A stretch of DNA of 64,000 bases from Herpetosiphonaceae bacterium. GTDB lineage: Bacteria > Chloroflexota > Chloroflexia > Chloroflexales > Herpetosiphonaceae. The stretch is taken from the NCBI GenBank assembly GCA_026003835.1, contig BPHZ01000001.1:938001-1002000 (forward strand), given 5' to 3'. The translations under genes were made by a program, and so were the position numbers. Positions 44,814-54,068 of this stretch are shown here, piece after piece (position 1 is the stretch's first letter; each line of letters starts with the position of its first letter). The notes below the pieces were generated by a model. It saw only the letters and a program-made list of their open reading frames with translations, was not told the origin of the DNA and searched no databases.

Positions 44814-45923
44814 TCATGCGAGCGCCTTCTGCAATGCCTTAGTTATTCGTCTCTGTAGCTCAGGTTCCATCTGCGGCCAGATGGGTAGGCTTAGGACCTC
44901 GCCGGCGGCTTGCTCGGCGTGGGGCAGGCTATAGCCAAGGCTGGCGTAGATCGGCAGCTTGTGCACCGGCACCGGGTAGTAGACCATCGTGCCGATGCCG
45001 GCGTCGGCCAGCGCCTGCTGCACCTGATCGCGCCGTCCATGGAGGATGCGGATGGTGTACTGGTGGAAGACGTGGCGCGCGTAGGGCGCCTCTGAGGGCG
45101 TGACCGCGCCGGGAAGATCGTGGAGCAGTTCGTTGTAGCGCTGCGCCACGCGGCGCCGTCCCTCGTTCCATGAGTCGAGATGCGGCAGTTTGACCCGCAG
45201 GATTGCCGCCTGGATGGTGTCCATACGCGAGTTATAGCCCAACACCTCGTTGTAATATTTGCGGCGCGCGCCATGTGCCCGCAACATACGCGCTACTTCA
45301 GCGGCCTGATCGTCGTTGGTTGCAATCAGACCCGCATCGCCGTAGGCTCCCAGATTCTTTGAGGGGAAGAAGGAGAAGGCTCCAATCTGGCCGATGGTTC
45401 CCAGTTTGCGGCTGCGATACTCTCCGCCGAAGGCCTGCGCAACATCCTCCAGCACAACCAGCTTGTGGTGCTCAGCGATCTCCATTAGGGCATCCATGTC
45501 CGCAGCGTGGCCGAAGAGGTGAACCGGCAGGATCGCTTTTGTGCGAGGCGTAATACACGCCTCGATCAGTGCTGGATCGATAGTATAGGTTCGCGGGTCG
45601 ATATCCACAAAAACGGGTGTAGCGCCAACGTGGCTAATCGCCTCGGCAGTAGCGAAGAAGGTGAAGGGTGTAGTGATGACCTCGTCGCCGGGGCCGATAC
45701 CCAATGCCCGCAGACCGATGACAAGCGCATCGGTGCCGGAGTTGACGCCAATGGCGTGTTTGACGCCCAGATAGGCAGCAACCTCCGTCTCGAAGGCCTT
45801 GACGGCAGAGCCCATAATGAACTGGCCTGAGCGGAGGACCTGCTGGATAGCACTGTTTAGCTCATCCCATAGGGATTCGATTTCCGGGGAGAGATCGAGG
45901 ACCGGGATCTTCAGCTGGCTCAT
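44814..45923 (-). CDS. DegT-family aminotransferase, WbpE-like
   Basis: 369 aa: IPVLDLSPEIESLWDELNSAI, INSGTDALVIGLRALGIGPGDEVITTPFTF (seen here as VNSGTDALVIGLRALG), LEDVAQAFGGEYRSRKLG, with PLP Lys in FSFFPSKNLGAYGDAGLI. This subgroup includes WbpE/WlbC, which aminates C3 of UDP-3-keto-GlcNAcA. The adjacent WbpD- and WbpB-like genes support that. More GC-rich than its downstream neighbours, which argues that 44.8 kb is a boundary. Confidence 0.92.
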   Translation of the reverse strand: MSQLKIPVLDLSPEIESLWDELNSAIQQVLRSGQFIMGSAVKAFETEVAAYLGVKHAIGVNSGTDALVIGLRALGIGPGDEVITTPFTFFATAEAISHVGATPVFVDIDPRTYTIDPALIEACITPRTKAILPVHLFGHAADMDALMEIAEHHKLVVLEDVAQAFGGEYRSRKLGTIGQIGAFSFFPSKNLGAYGDAGLIATNDDQAAEVARMLRAHGARRKYYNEVLGYNSRMDTIQAAILRVKLPHLDSWNEGRRRVAQRYNELLHDLPGAVTPSEAPYARHVFHQYTIRILHGRRDQVQQALADAGIGTMVYYPVPVHKLPIYASLGYSLPHAEQAAGEVLSLPIWPQMEPELQRRITKALQKALA

Positions 45924-45929
45924 TGGCTG

Positions 45930-46511
45930 TTACTCCAGACGGGCGAGCGACGACTCGCTCCTTAGCTCATAGCGCTTGCTGCACTCGACGCAGGTTGCTT
46001 TTCCCGCCTCAAGATCGAGCGGGATCCCACATTCACAGATCCAACCAATCCGGCGGGCCGGCACGCCGGCAACCAGAGCATATGCTGGTATGTCTTTCGT
46101 TACGACGGCGCCGGCGGCGACAAAGGCCCACTCGCCAATTGTGACGCCACAGACGACGGTCGCGTTAGCGCCAATGCTGGCGCCATATTTCACCCGCGTC
46201 GTCAGATAGTCCGCACTGGTGTTGCGCGGGTATGCGGAGCGTGGTGTCTTCACATTCGTGAAAACCATGCTCGGGCCGCAGAAGACATAATCCTCCAGGA
46301 TCACGCCCTCGTAGACCGAGACATTATTCTGGATTTTGACATTATTGCCGATTTTGACATTTTTAGCGACGAAGACATTTTGCCCCAGCGAGCAGTTATG
46401 CCCGATTTCGGCACCCGAGGTGATGTGGCAGAAGTGCCAGATCTTTGTACCGGCGCCGATGACTGCGCCCTCGTCGACATAGCTGGACTCGTGGACGAAA
46501 TAGCCACTCAC
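45930..46511 (-). CDS. WbpD/WlbB-like N-acetyltransferase (left-handed beta-helix)
   Basis: 193 aa: [77 protein letters not shown], and a C-terminal Cys-rich tail ([23 protein letters not shown]) that could bind zinc. WbpD acetylates the 3-amino group of UDP-GlcNAc3NA. Start overlaps the oxidoreductase stop (ATGA) and it ends 6 bp before the WbpE-like gene, so the three form a unit. Confidence 0.92.
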   Translation of the reverse strand: MSGYFVHESSYVDEGAVIGAGTKIWHFCHITSGAEIGHNCSLGQNVFVAKNVKIGNNVKIQNNVSVYEGVILEDYVFCGPSMVFTNVKTPRSAYPRNTSADYLTTRVKYGASIGANATVVCGVTIGEWAFVAAGAVVTKDIPAYALVAGVPARRIGWICECGIPLDLEAGKATCVECSKRYELRSESSLARLE

Positions 46512-47551
46512 GCCGGCACCCCCGTCTCGATCTCCGTAAGCGGTACAGGCACTCCGCCGCGTTCAAGCGATAGCTGCCCCGCTTCGAGCACCTTCAGCAC
46601 GCGCAGCGCATTCTCGCCGTCCGTAAGTGGCTGCTTCCGTTCGCGTACACAGGCCAGGAAGTGCTCGCACTCCAGGCGCATCGGCTCCGCCTCTTCAAGA
46701 TAGAGCGTCGTCTCTGCAGTCTGACGGGGCATGGGCAGACCCGCGCGCCACTCAATGCCCTTATCATAGATCTTCAGCTTGCCCTCGCGTATTGTATCAT
46801 CGAAAACCGCCATTTTGCGATCGCCGACGACCACAAGCTTTTGTTCTTTGTAGGGATGCAGCCAGCTGACAAAGATATGGCCCCGGATGCCGTCCTCGAA
46901 CAGGAGGTTGGTGACGGTAACGTCGACGATATTGGATTGCAGGTAGCTGCCGCCGGAGGTGCTGACCTGAATCGGCGCACTGCCGACAAGGGTGGAGATC
47001 ACTGAGATGTCATGTGGGGCGAAGCTCCAGAGGATATTCTCCTCCTGGCGCACCTTCCCAAGGTTCAGGCGGTTGGAATAGACATAGAGCAGCCGGCCGA
47101 GTTCGCCGCGCCGGATGAGATCCTTGAGCAGCGTTACTGCGGGATGGTACTCCAGAATATGTCCAACCATCAACACTGCCCCGCGCGATCGGGCCAACTC
47201 GACCAGCTCCTGGCCCTGGTGATACTTCAACGCCAGCGGTTTCTCAACAAAGACATCCTTACCGGCCAGCAGTGCCTGCCTGGCGTGGTCGTAGTGCATG
47301 GCCGCAGGGGTGGCAATGACTACTGCCTGGACATCGCTATCGGCGAGAACATCTGCGAGGTTACTGGTAGCGCGGATATTGGGATACAGTTTTGCCTGGG
47401 CCTGGAGGGATGGCTCGTGTCGATCGCAGATCCAGCGCAAGGCTTGAAGTTGGGCAAAATTGCGGACAAGATTTTTTCCCCAGTGGCCGCAACCAAGCAC
47501 GGCGACGCCGACCGAAGTGTGTGCTGCTGGGGAGGCTGGCTGTTCGCTCAC
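46508..47551 (-). CDS. Gfo/Idh/MocA-family oxidoreductase, WbpB/WlbA-like
   Basis: 347 aa: Rossmann [57 protein letters not shown] (conserved EKP), [31 protein letters not shown]. WbpB oxidises UDP-GlcNAcA at C3. GTG start with AAGGAGGAG five nt before it. First gene of the large leftward cluster (47.55 to 34.98 kb), with a promoter-like motif 71 nt upstream. No WbpA dehydrogenase is seen in the window. Confidence 0.92.
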   Translation of the reverse strand: MSEQPASPAAHTSVGVAVLGCGHWGKNLVRNFAQLQALRWICDRHEPSLQAQAKLYPNIRATSNLADVLADSDVQAVVIATPAAMHYDHARQALLAGKDVFVEKPLALKYHQGQELVELARSRGAVLMVGHILEYHPAVTLLKDLIRRGELGRLLYVYSNRLNLGKVRQEENILWSFAPHDISVISTLVGSAPIQVSTSGGSYLQSNIVDVTVTNLLFEDGIRGHIFVSWLHPYKEQKLVVVGDRKMAVFDDTIREGKLKIYDKGIEWRAGLPMPRQTAETTLYLEEAEPMRLECEHFLACVRERKQPLTDGENALRVLKVLEAGQLSLERGGVPVPLTEIETGVPA

Positions 47552-47621
47552 TGCTTCTCCTCCTTAGGGTGACGAAAGAAGTACTTATGTTGCGGGTTAT
47601 TATGGCTGATCCTGCTACAGT

Positions 47622-47650
47622 ATTATAGCATCGACTTTGTGCGAGTAATA
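47622..47650 (-). promoter_or_regulatory. Promoter-like motif upstream of the wbp-like operon
   Basis: Read leftward: TACTC-N7-GTCGATGC-TATAATA, TATAAT at 47627-47622. Same composite and nearly the same distance to the start codon as at 33.55 kb. Confidence 0.55.
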
Positions 47651-47696
47651 TAGTACGTCCCGCCTGATGCTCACCAGGCGCATATCCCAAGTTGTA

Positions 47697-48884
47697 TCAG
47701 CGCCCGGATCGAGCGGTTGCATAAGCCAGCTCGGCCAGCGCCGCTAGCCGCTGCCAGTTAAAAACTGTTGTGACACGTTCTCTGGCACGAGCGCCAAGGG
47801 TATGGGCCAGGTCTGGATGGCTAAGCAAGGTTAGGACCCCGCGAGCGAGGGCGCCAGCGTTTCCCGGCGGAACAATACGTCCGGCCTGTCCATCCGCGAG
47901 GTATTCACGCACCTCGCCCACGCCCGCCGCAACGATTGGCCGTCCCGCCTCCATTAACTCCAGCAGCTTGGCGGGGGCTTTGGCCCGGTTGATCAATGTA
48001 TCATCCATCGGATAGAGACAGACATCGGCGGCGGCCAGCGCAGCAGTAATCGTCGCCTCATCGGCCCAGCCCCGTTGATTGAGGGCGGCTGCCACACCAG
48101 CCCGCTCGGCCAGCATCTGTAACCGGCGCTCTTCGCTCTGCTCTCCTCGTCCAATAACCAACAGCCTGAAGTCAGGCCGCTGTGTGGCGATGCCAACCAG
48201 CGCTGCGGCGATATCCTCCACCTGGAATTCCCAGAAGCGGGTGTAGAGCAGGCCGGTCAGCCGTTCATCGAGACCCAGCATGCGCCGCGCCTCTTCTCGC
48301 TCCGGAAAGTGGCGTTGTCCTGGACGAATGCCATTGGGGAGGTAGAAGACTCGCCTGGGCTGCACGCCATTGCCCCAGACCTGCGTTTCGAGCGTTCTGC
48401 TGGCGACGGTCACTGCATCGGCGAGGCGGGGTAATGTGCGCTCCTGCCAATCGATCAAGCGCTTGATAGCGGGTGGGTAAGGCAGACGCTCATTCCAGCC
48501 ACCCCGCCCTTCCCAATCGTCCGTATCGACGACGAGCGGCAGTGAGGGATGGAGCAGCCGCAGCAGCAGCGCGGCGATCCCACCATAGCCTTTGGGCTTG
48601 AAGAGATGGATGATCTGTGGATCGAGAGCGAGCGCGCACCGCAGCATACGCAGCGAGGTCTCCAGCATTCCTTGGAGGCCGCTGCGATAGGGCAGTGGGA
48701 GATGCTCGACAAGCACACCGTCGAGTATCTCGCTGCGCCCCGCATCGGCAGGGTTGAGATCGGATGGCGCGACAATATGAACCTCGTAACCACGCCTGGT
48801 CAGCATCTGGGCCAGCGGCAGCATCCGCGCCCCTAACGTGCCTTTGGGTCGCAGCCCGAAGGGCGCCAGCATCACCAGCCGCAT
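47697..48884 (-). CDS. GT4-family glycosyltransferase
   Basis: About 395 aa: LAPFGLRPKGTLGARMLPLAQMLTRRGYEVHIV, IIHLFKPKGYGGIAALLL, DTDDWEGRGGWNERLPYP, LLVIGRGEQSEERRLQML and the donor-site region INRAKAPAKLLELMEAGRPIVAAG (EX7E-like). The start at 48884 (MRLVMLAPFG) leaves a 4-bp gap after the upstream gene; the open frame extends 16 codons further into it. Likely cotranscribed with the membrane protein at 48889-50451. Confidence 0.9.
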   Translation of the reverse strand: MRLVMLAPFGLRPKGTLGARMLPLAQMLTRRGYEVHIVAPSDLNPADAGRSEILDGVLVEHLPLPYRSGLQGMLETSLRMLRCALALDPQIIHLFKPKGYGGIAALLLRLLHPSLPLVVDTDDWEGRGGWNERLPYPPAIKRLIDWQERTLPRLADAVTVASRTLETQVWGNGVQPRRVFYLPNGIRPGQRHFPEREEARRMLGLDERLTGLLYTRFWEFQVEDIAAALVGIATQRPDFRLLVIGRGEQSEERRLQMLAERAGVAAALNQRGWADEATITAALAAADVCLYPMDDTLINRAKAPAKLLELMEAGRPIVAAGVGEVREYLADGQAGRIVPPGNAGALARGVLTLLSHPDLAHTLGARARERVTTVFNWQRLAALAELAYATARSGR

Positions 48885-48888
48885 AGGA

Positions 48889-50451
48889 TTAGCGAACGCG
48901 CTCATAGATTTGGTAACGCCCGAAGGTTTCAATCAAGCGGAAACTTCCAGTCTTAAGCACCTCATCGTAGAGACCATTTCCAGCGGCGAAGCGTCCTACA
49001 ACGAGATAATCGGGATCCGCAAGCAGGGGATCATAATCGATAGGGACATCCTGACCAAGTAAACCGCGGCGGTTAAGTTCGATATGAATTTGATCGGGTG
49101 GATAATGATAAGGCCGATTCAGTAGAAAGTGAAGTTCACTTTCATACGTTTCGATAAGCGTATCAGGCATTGTGTGGTCATTGAAATAGGCGGCAGTCTG
49201 GAGCGGGGCTATATCAGGCGGTGCTGTATAGCTGCGGATGAGCGTGAGGAGTGTGAGTGGTAGAGTCATTGCAAGCAGCAACAAGGCGAACAGTGCGCCT
49301 GCGCCGTTGCGGGTAAGCGGGCGTGCGCTTCGTCTAAACGTGCCAGTAGGATCAAAACCACAAGTCAATGTATCGAGGAGTTTTGCCACGAATATGCTGC
49401 CGACAAACATCGCTGGGAAGAGGTAGCGGGGGACTCCTACGGACAGCAGGAGAAACCAGGTGAACCAGCTGCCGGCAAACATTAGAAGTGAAAGACGGAT
49501 CAACTCTTGCTCCGCCTGGGTTCCCAGCCGGCTCCGTTTGCGTAGCCAGCGAGCGGCCTCGTAGCAAAGACCGACAGCAGTGGGAATGCCGCAGATTAAT
49601 GCCATTTGGAGAGCGAAGATCCGATTGAAGGCCCTTGGTACCCAGGCAAGGACTTCATACAGTCCGGATACCGGAGCGGGAAGCAGGATGCGATCTTCCA
49701 AGATAAGCAGCTGAAGCTGGTAAAGCCACTGGGATGTTAATCGCGCTCCGATGATCGCGACTGCGAACATGACAGCAAGCCGCCACTTGCGGTTGAGGCA
49801 TGCGACGCATAGCGGCACGACAAGGGCAAGCGTCCAAAATGGGGGAAGCTGCGCTTTGGTCAAAAGTGCCGCTCCCCACACGAGCACAGCCAGTGGCAGG
49901 AATACGATCGATCGCTGAAGGGCAAGTAAAAATAAAACGTACCCCGCCAGCAGGTAAAAGAACATTGGCATCTCGCCGAGAACCTGCCTGCCAAGCAGGA
50001 GCGCATTAGTCTGGGGGTGGATCGATAGGAGCAGCAGGACGGCAATAGTTGCATATGCGATGCGGGAGGTATAAAGCATGCGTGTCAGAATGACCATTAA
50101 TACCAGAGCGCCAATGGTAAAGAGTACTCCCGGCAGGCGTCCTTGCCAGATACCAACCCCGAATAAGCGGAAGCTGAGCGCGACAGGAGCAGTAACCGTA
50201 AACGCCGCATCGAGCCCGCGAGGCGCTGGCTGGCCCTCACGTAGCCGTGCATAGTACCCGTGCTCTACCCACGTGCGGGCTACAGAGAGCGTCCAACCCT
50301 CGTCCCAGGACAACTCACCAGCATCGAGTCTGTAAAGACCGACTGCGAGTAGCATCAGCACGAGCAATATGCTGATAGCTATTCTTCCTGAGCGCTGCAT
50401 CAGTGTTGATACACTTACAGTTTCAGTGGCTTGATGATCGAGCAACTGCAT
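48889..50451 (-). CDS. GT39-like polytopic membrane glycosyltransferase
   Basis: 520 aa with ~10 helices. The first outer loop DAGELSWDEGWTLSVARTWVEHG carries the acidic pair typical of PMT/ArnT-like GT-C enzymes, then FRLFGVGIWQGRLPGVLFTI and a C-terminal soluble domain. Presumed donor: polyprenyl-phosphate sugar. Similar layout to the protein at 55357-56967. Confidence 0.85.
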   Translation of the reverse strand: MQLLDHQATETVSVSTLMQRSGRIAISILLVLMLLAVGLYRLDAGELSWDEGWTLSVARTWVEHGYYARLREGQPAPRGLDAAFTVTAPVALSFRLFGVGIWQGRLPGVLFTIGALVLMVILTRMLYTSRIAYATIAVLLLLSIHPQTNALLLGRQVLGEMPMFFYLLAGYVLFLLALQRSIVFLPLAVLVWGAALLTKAQLPPFWTLALVVPLCVACLNRKWRLAVMFAVAIIGARLTSQWLYQLQLLILEDRILLPAPVSGLYEVLAWVPRAFNRIFALQMALICGIPTAVGLCYEAARWLRKRSRLGTQAEQELIRLSLLMFAGSWFTWFLLLSVGVPRYLFPAMFVGSIFVAKLLDTLTCGFDPTGTFRRSARPLTRNGAGALFALLLLAMTLPLTLLTLIRSYTAPPDIAPLQTAAYFNDHTMPDTLIETYESELHFLLNRPYHYPPDQIHIELNRRGLLGQDVPIDYDPLLADPDYLVVGRFAAGNGLYDEVLKTGSFRLIETFGRYQIYERVR

Positions 50452-50536
50452 ATCAATTGTTCCAGTACAGTTGTAGGCCCTGATCTGCTGAATAGGGGCT
50501 CTCTCGGCCAGCCCTACTAAACTATTTATAAAGAGA

Positions 50537-51616
50537 TTAGTTGTGTTCCAGAATTTTTTGGAAAAATTTTAGCCGCACGCACTCTTTTTCGCGCATGTCA
50601 AGGTGCCCAATCTCCTCGCGTGGTACTCGTTTCCCCTTCATCTGCTCCACGAATTGCTGAATAGTTTGAATGTGACTGGTAATATTATCGGGTGTGTTTG
50701 GCAGCTGAAGGATATATGGGACAGGTTGAGGGAAATCTGTATCATTATACCCGATGATTGTCGGGATACCGTAGGCCAGATACTCACGAACCTTCAAAGG
50801 AGAAGCCTCCTGCATCTTGTTACGATGAAGTGCCAGCGTCCCGATCGCTATATCAGAGCGTGCGAATAACCTTTCGTATTGTGAACGATTGAGATGTCCG
50901 TGAAGTTGAGCGTTTGGTGGGATAGGCATATCCAGTGTGTTTATCCCGATGATATCAAATGTCCAGGTGGGAAAGCTACGCGCAAGAGTTAGAATTTTAT
51001 CGATACCATGCCAGGGCTGCCCTTTCGATCCGATGAATAGAAGATGAGGATTACTGTTTTGGGGAGCAGGCAATGGTGTGCAAAGTGAGAGGTCAATGCC
51101 ATTACTCACTACTATCGACGGCTTATTGAAGCATGTAAAATATGGCTTATTGGCGATCTCATGGCTAACAAAAACAAACGCTTTGGCATTGCTCAGAAGA
51201 AAGCCACGAGTTAGTCGGTTGTACCAGAAGCGATAAGCCGGGCCGAGACGATATTCTTGGAGATCATCAGTATTAAATTCAAGGAACAGTGGGAGCTGGC
51301 GGGCGAGGCTTATGAGGGCCGGATAGCATCCCTCGTAGCGGAGATAGACCAAATCCGGATCCCAGACAGTAACCTGTCGAACCAGGATGCGGTACTGAAT
51401 AAACCTGTCGGCAACATTTCGACACGGTTGAACAACCAAAGGTATATCCGTAACTAAACGATCTGGAGCCTCTTCAGGGCCATCATACCTGGCGAGCATA
51501 AAAACCTTGACATCATAGCCAACATTTCGCCAGATCCGGACATGACTGGCGACTTTATTGAGTATGCCTCTACCCCAGTGTGAATCCCAGTTGAGGAGAT
51601 AGGCAATCTTCTTCAC
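50537..51616 (-). CDS. GT4-like glycosyltransferase (paralogue of the 35 kb gene)
   Basis: 359 aa: KKIAYLLNWDSHWGRGILNKV, LEFNTDDLQEYRLGPAYRFWYNRLTR, IGSKGQPWHGIDKILTLARSF, ALHRNKMQEASPLKVREYLAYGIPTI. Colinear with the 34980-36074 protein. GTG start within a GTGA overlap with the upstream GT4 gene. More AT-rich than the GC-rich paralogue, so it was probably obtained separately. Confidence 0.88.
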   Translation of the reverse strand: MKKIAYLLNWDSHWGRGILNKVASHVRIWRNVGYDVKVFMLARYDGPEEAPDRLVTDIPLVVQPCRNVADRFIQYRILVRQVTVWDPDLVYLRYEGCYPALISLARQLPLFLEFNTDDLQEYRLGPAYRFWYNRLTRGFLLSNAKAFVFVSHEIANKPYFTCFNKPSIVVSNGIDLSLCTPLPAPQNSNPHLLFIGSKGQPWHGIDKILTLARSFPTWTFDIIGINTLDMPIPPNAQLHGHLNRSQYERLFARSDIAIGTLALHRNKMQEASPLKVREYLAYGIPTIIGYNDTDFPQPVPYILQLPNTPDNITSHIQTIQQFVEQMKGKRVPREEIGHLDMREKECVRLKFFQKILEHN

Positions 51617-52800
51617 TGGATCGACTCCTGTTCCAGGAAGGAAGCTTCTTGGGAGACTCTGATTGAACGAGCCATCAAATCGACATACTGCTCAGTAATA
51701 TTGCGCCAGGAAAACCTGAGTGCCACTTGGCGGCTAGCTGTACCCATTCTGCGCCGTAGGTTTTCATCTTCGATCAGTTTCTGCAGTGCAGCAACCAATG
51801 CTTCCACATCAGCCCATCCAACAACAAGACCATTGATACCTGGAGTCACAAGCTCATCAGTGCCGCCAGTGTCGGTTACAACAACCGGTAGCCCTGAGGC
51901 AAGCGCTTCAAGCAGAGCAATCGACATCCCTTCATTTTGTGATGGTAATACAAAGATGTCTGCTGATCGATAAAGTGCCGGCATCTCTTCACGCGAGACG
52001 AAACCTGTAAAATGGACACTGTCTATAATCCCCAGATCATATGCCAGATGCTTTAAGGTAGGTTCAAAATCCCCGGTGCCGACGAGCGTCAATACAAGCA
52101 GGTGGTTAGGTAGCTGTTGCTGTAGCCTGGCAAAAGCCCGGAGTAGGTGATGTTGACCTTTCCGCTCGATAAGACGGCCCACACATAACACGTTGATAGG
52201 GCCGCTCCGTGTCTCGGCTGGAATAAAGACATCTGTCTCTACACCGTTGTAGATGATAGGGATGTTCAGATCCGGCATAGTCTGACGGGCAAGTTGTTCA
52301 TGCTTTCGGCTTATTGCTGTTACAACACTCGCTTTACCCCAGATAATGCGTAAGATCGGCCTCAAAAACGGGTAGAGGTAATTGTAGCGCGCCTCAAAGC
52401 CGGGGACATCAGGTCCCTGAAGCGACACGATATAGGGGAGGTGGGCCGTTATGTATAAGATATAACTGATTGCTCCAGCCGGCACTCCGGCAAAGGCGAA
52501 ACTGAGATCGTAGTGGCGCTCCTTCAATAGTTTACGACTCAGTCGTAATCCCCGTGAACAGTAACGAAGGAGCTCATGGTTTGTTGAGTGGTGAATATTC
52601 CGATTATCGACGGGAACCTTGTAAATCTTAATCCGCTCGGCAAAATCCTCCTGCTCATAGCTATCCCGGCTACGAGACGATGTAACAAGATCGACCCAAA
52701 TCTCAGGGTAACCCGCCAGCTCTTTGAGAATGTGATAGTTTACAACGCCTGTTCCTCCGCCAAGTGGGGGGAACTCATTATCAAGCATTAAAATTCGCAT
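51613..52800 (-). CDS. GT4-family glycosyltransferase
   Basis: 395 aa: MLDNEFPPLGGGTGVVNYHIL, VSLQGPDVPGFEARYNYLYPF, IYNGVETDVFIPAE, LCVGRLIERKGQHHLLRAF, VHFTGFVSREEMPALYRSADIFVLPSQNEGMSIALLEALASGLPVVVTD (quoted for its EX7E core EGMSIALLEALASG). Full-length retaining glycosyltransferase, cytoplasmic. It begins the short leftward unit ending at 50537; the 190-bp divergent gap to the GT87 gene shows no clear promoter. Confidence 0.93.
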   Translation of the reverse strand: MRILMLDNEFPPLGGGTGVVNYHILKELAGYPEIWVDLVTSSRSRDSYEQEDFAERIKIYKVPVDNRNIHHSTNHELLRYCSRGLRLSRKLLKERHYDLSFAFAGVPAGAISYILYITAHLPYIVSLQGPDVPGFEARYNYLYPFLRPILRIIWGKASVVTAISRKHEQLARQTMPDLNIPIIYNGVETDVFIPAETRSGPINVLCVGRLIERKGQHHLLRAFARLQQQLPNHLLVLTLVGTGDFEPTLKHLAYDLGIIDSVHFTGFVSREEMPALYRSADIFVLPSQNEGMSIALLEALASGLPVVVTDTGGTDELVTPGINGLVVGWADVEALVAALQKLIEDENLRRRMGTASRQVALRFSWRNITEQYVDLMARSIRVSQEASFLEQESIQ

Positions 52801-52991
52801 TCTTGGCTCCGTCTGAGTTGCCCGATTGTAAAGTAATTGGGAGCAGCAGTATCATAAGGCACCAGCAACGCGTTCAAAAGCATATCATTATGGCGCTATT
52901 GATGCAACCAGAGTGTATCTTCACGCTCTCTGTTGTGGTATATTCTGATGGGCGATCCTGAGATAAGCGGTGAACCAAGGTCAGGTGCGCT

Positions 52992-54011
52992 GTGCTGATC
53001 CTCCGGAATAGGACTCAACGCTCTACGATCATCTATCACTTCCTGCTGATCATCATCATAAGCCTATGGCTGGCCTTTAGCATCACCTTCGAGCCAGGCG
53101 ATGGGCTGGGAACCGACTTTTACCCCTTCTACCGGGCAGGGGAGGCGATCCGGGCGGGAGAAAGCCCATATAGCGATGCTGTCGTACAAGATATGATGCG
53201 GGTCTGGAAGGTCAAATTTGCCTCCACGGGCTTCGTCTATCCCCTACCGGCTGCTATCGGCGTCTGGCCGATCCTGCTCCTGCCACTGCCGCTGGCAACT
53301 GTTGTGTGGACAGCGATCGGCGCAGCGGGTGTGTTTGGAGCGGTTGGATTGGCAGAGGATTGGCGCGAGCGCGTGCTGCTGCCATTCTGCTTTCTTCCCG
53401 TCTGGCACGCAATCGAAATGCATCAGGCAACTCTGGTTTGGACGGCCTTCGTCGTTGTGCTTATCGTTGCAATGCGCCGGCGCAGCTCCTGGCTGGTTGG
53501 ACTTTGTGTTGTGCTGCTTCCAGGGAAGCCGCAAGTTGGCCTTTTGTTTGCCCTGGCCGGGCTGCTCTGGGCATGGCGCGAAGATAAACGCTCGCTGCTC
53601 TGGGCTGCAGGCTGGGGGATGCTCATCTGGGGTGTAAGTTTTGCTCTCCAGCCGACCTGGGTTCAAGATTGGATCCATAGCCTTAGCCGCCATACCCGCC
53701 TTGGCCCGGTTATCAGCTTGCTCCCCTGGAGTCTTGTCATCCTGCCATTTACCTGGAAGTTGCCGTGGTACGCGCAGATCGCTGCTCTCCAGGTGGCAAT
53801 CTTCCCTGCCAGCGATATCTACACCGCTCTCCCCTTACTCCTGGTCTGGATCCATATCGGCGGTTGGATCGCCCTCCTTGGAGCTGGGGTATCCTGGCTT
53901 TGGTTGCTCGCCGGCATGCCTTACACGATTACCACATTCTGGCTGGTTATGCTTCTCCCGCTGATGGCTGCCTGTCTCTGGCGTTGGCGCCAGTACAGAC
54001 GTGATGCCTAA
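52992..54011 (+). CDS. GT87 (DUF2029)-like membrane glycosyltransferase
   Basis: 339 aa, ~9 helices. The first outer loop GDGLGTDFYPFYRAGEAIRAGESPYS has the Asp and G-x-x-P-Y pattern of GT87 alpha-mannosyltransferases that use polyprenyl-phosphomannose; STGFVYPLPAAIGVWPILLLPL follows. Shorter than actinobacterial GT87 proteins. GTG start at 52992. Isolated on the plus strand between leftward genes. Confidence 0.82.
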   Translation: MLILRNRTQRSTIIYHFLLIIIISLWLAFSITFEPGDGLGTDFYPFYRAGEAIRAGESPYSDAVVQDMMRVWKVKFASTGFVYPLPAAIGVWPILLLPLPLATVVWTAIGAAGVFGAVGLAEDWRERVLLPFCFLPVWHAIEMHQATLVWTAFVVVLIVAMRRRSSWLVGLCVVLLPGKPQVGLLFALAGLLWAWREDKRSLLWAAGWGMLIWGVSFALQPTWVQDWIHSLSRHTRLGPVISLLPWSLVILPFTWKLPWYAQIAALQVAIFPASDIYTALPLLLVWIHIGGWIALLGAGVSWLWLLAGMPYTITTFWLVMLLPLMAACLWRWRQYRRDA

Positions 54012-54068
54012 GCCTGCTGGTTTATGGCGAAAACGCTGTCGAGGAAATCGTTGTTTTAGCTTTGAGTA

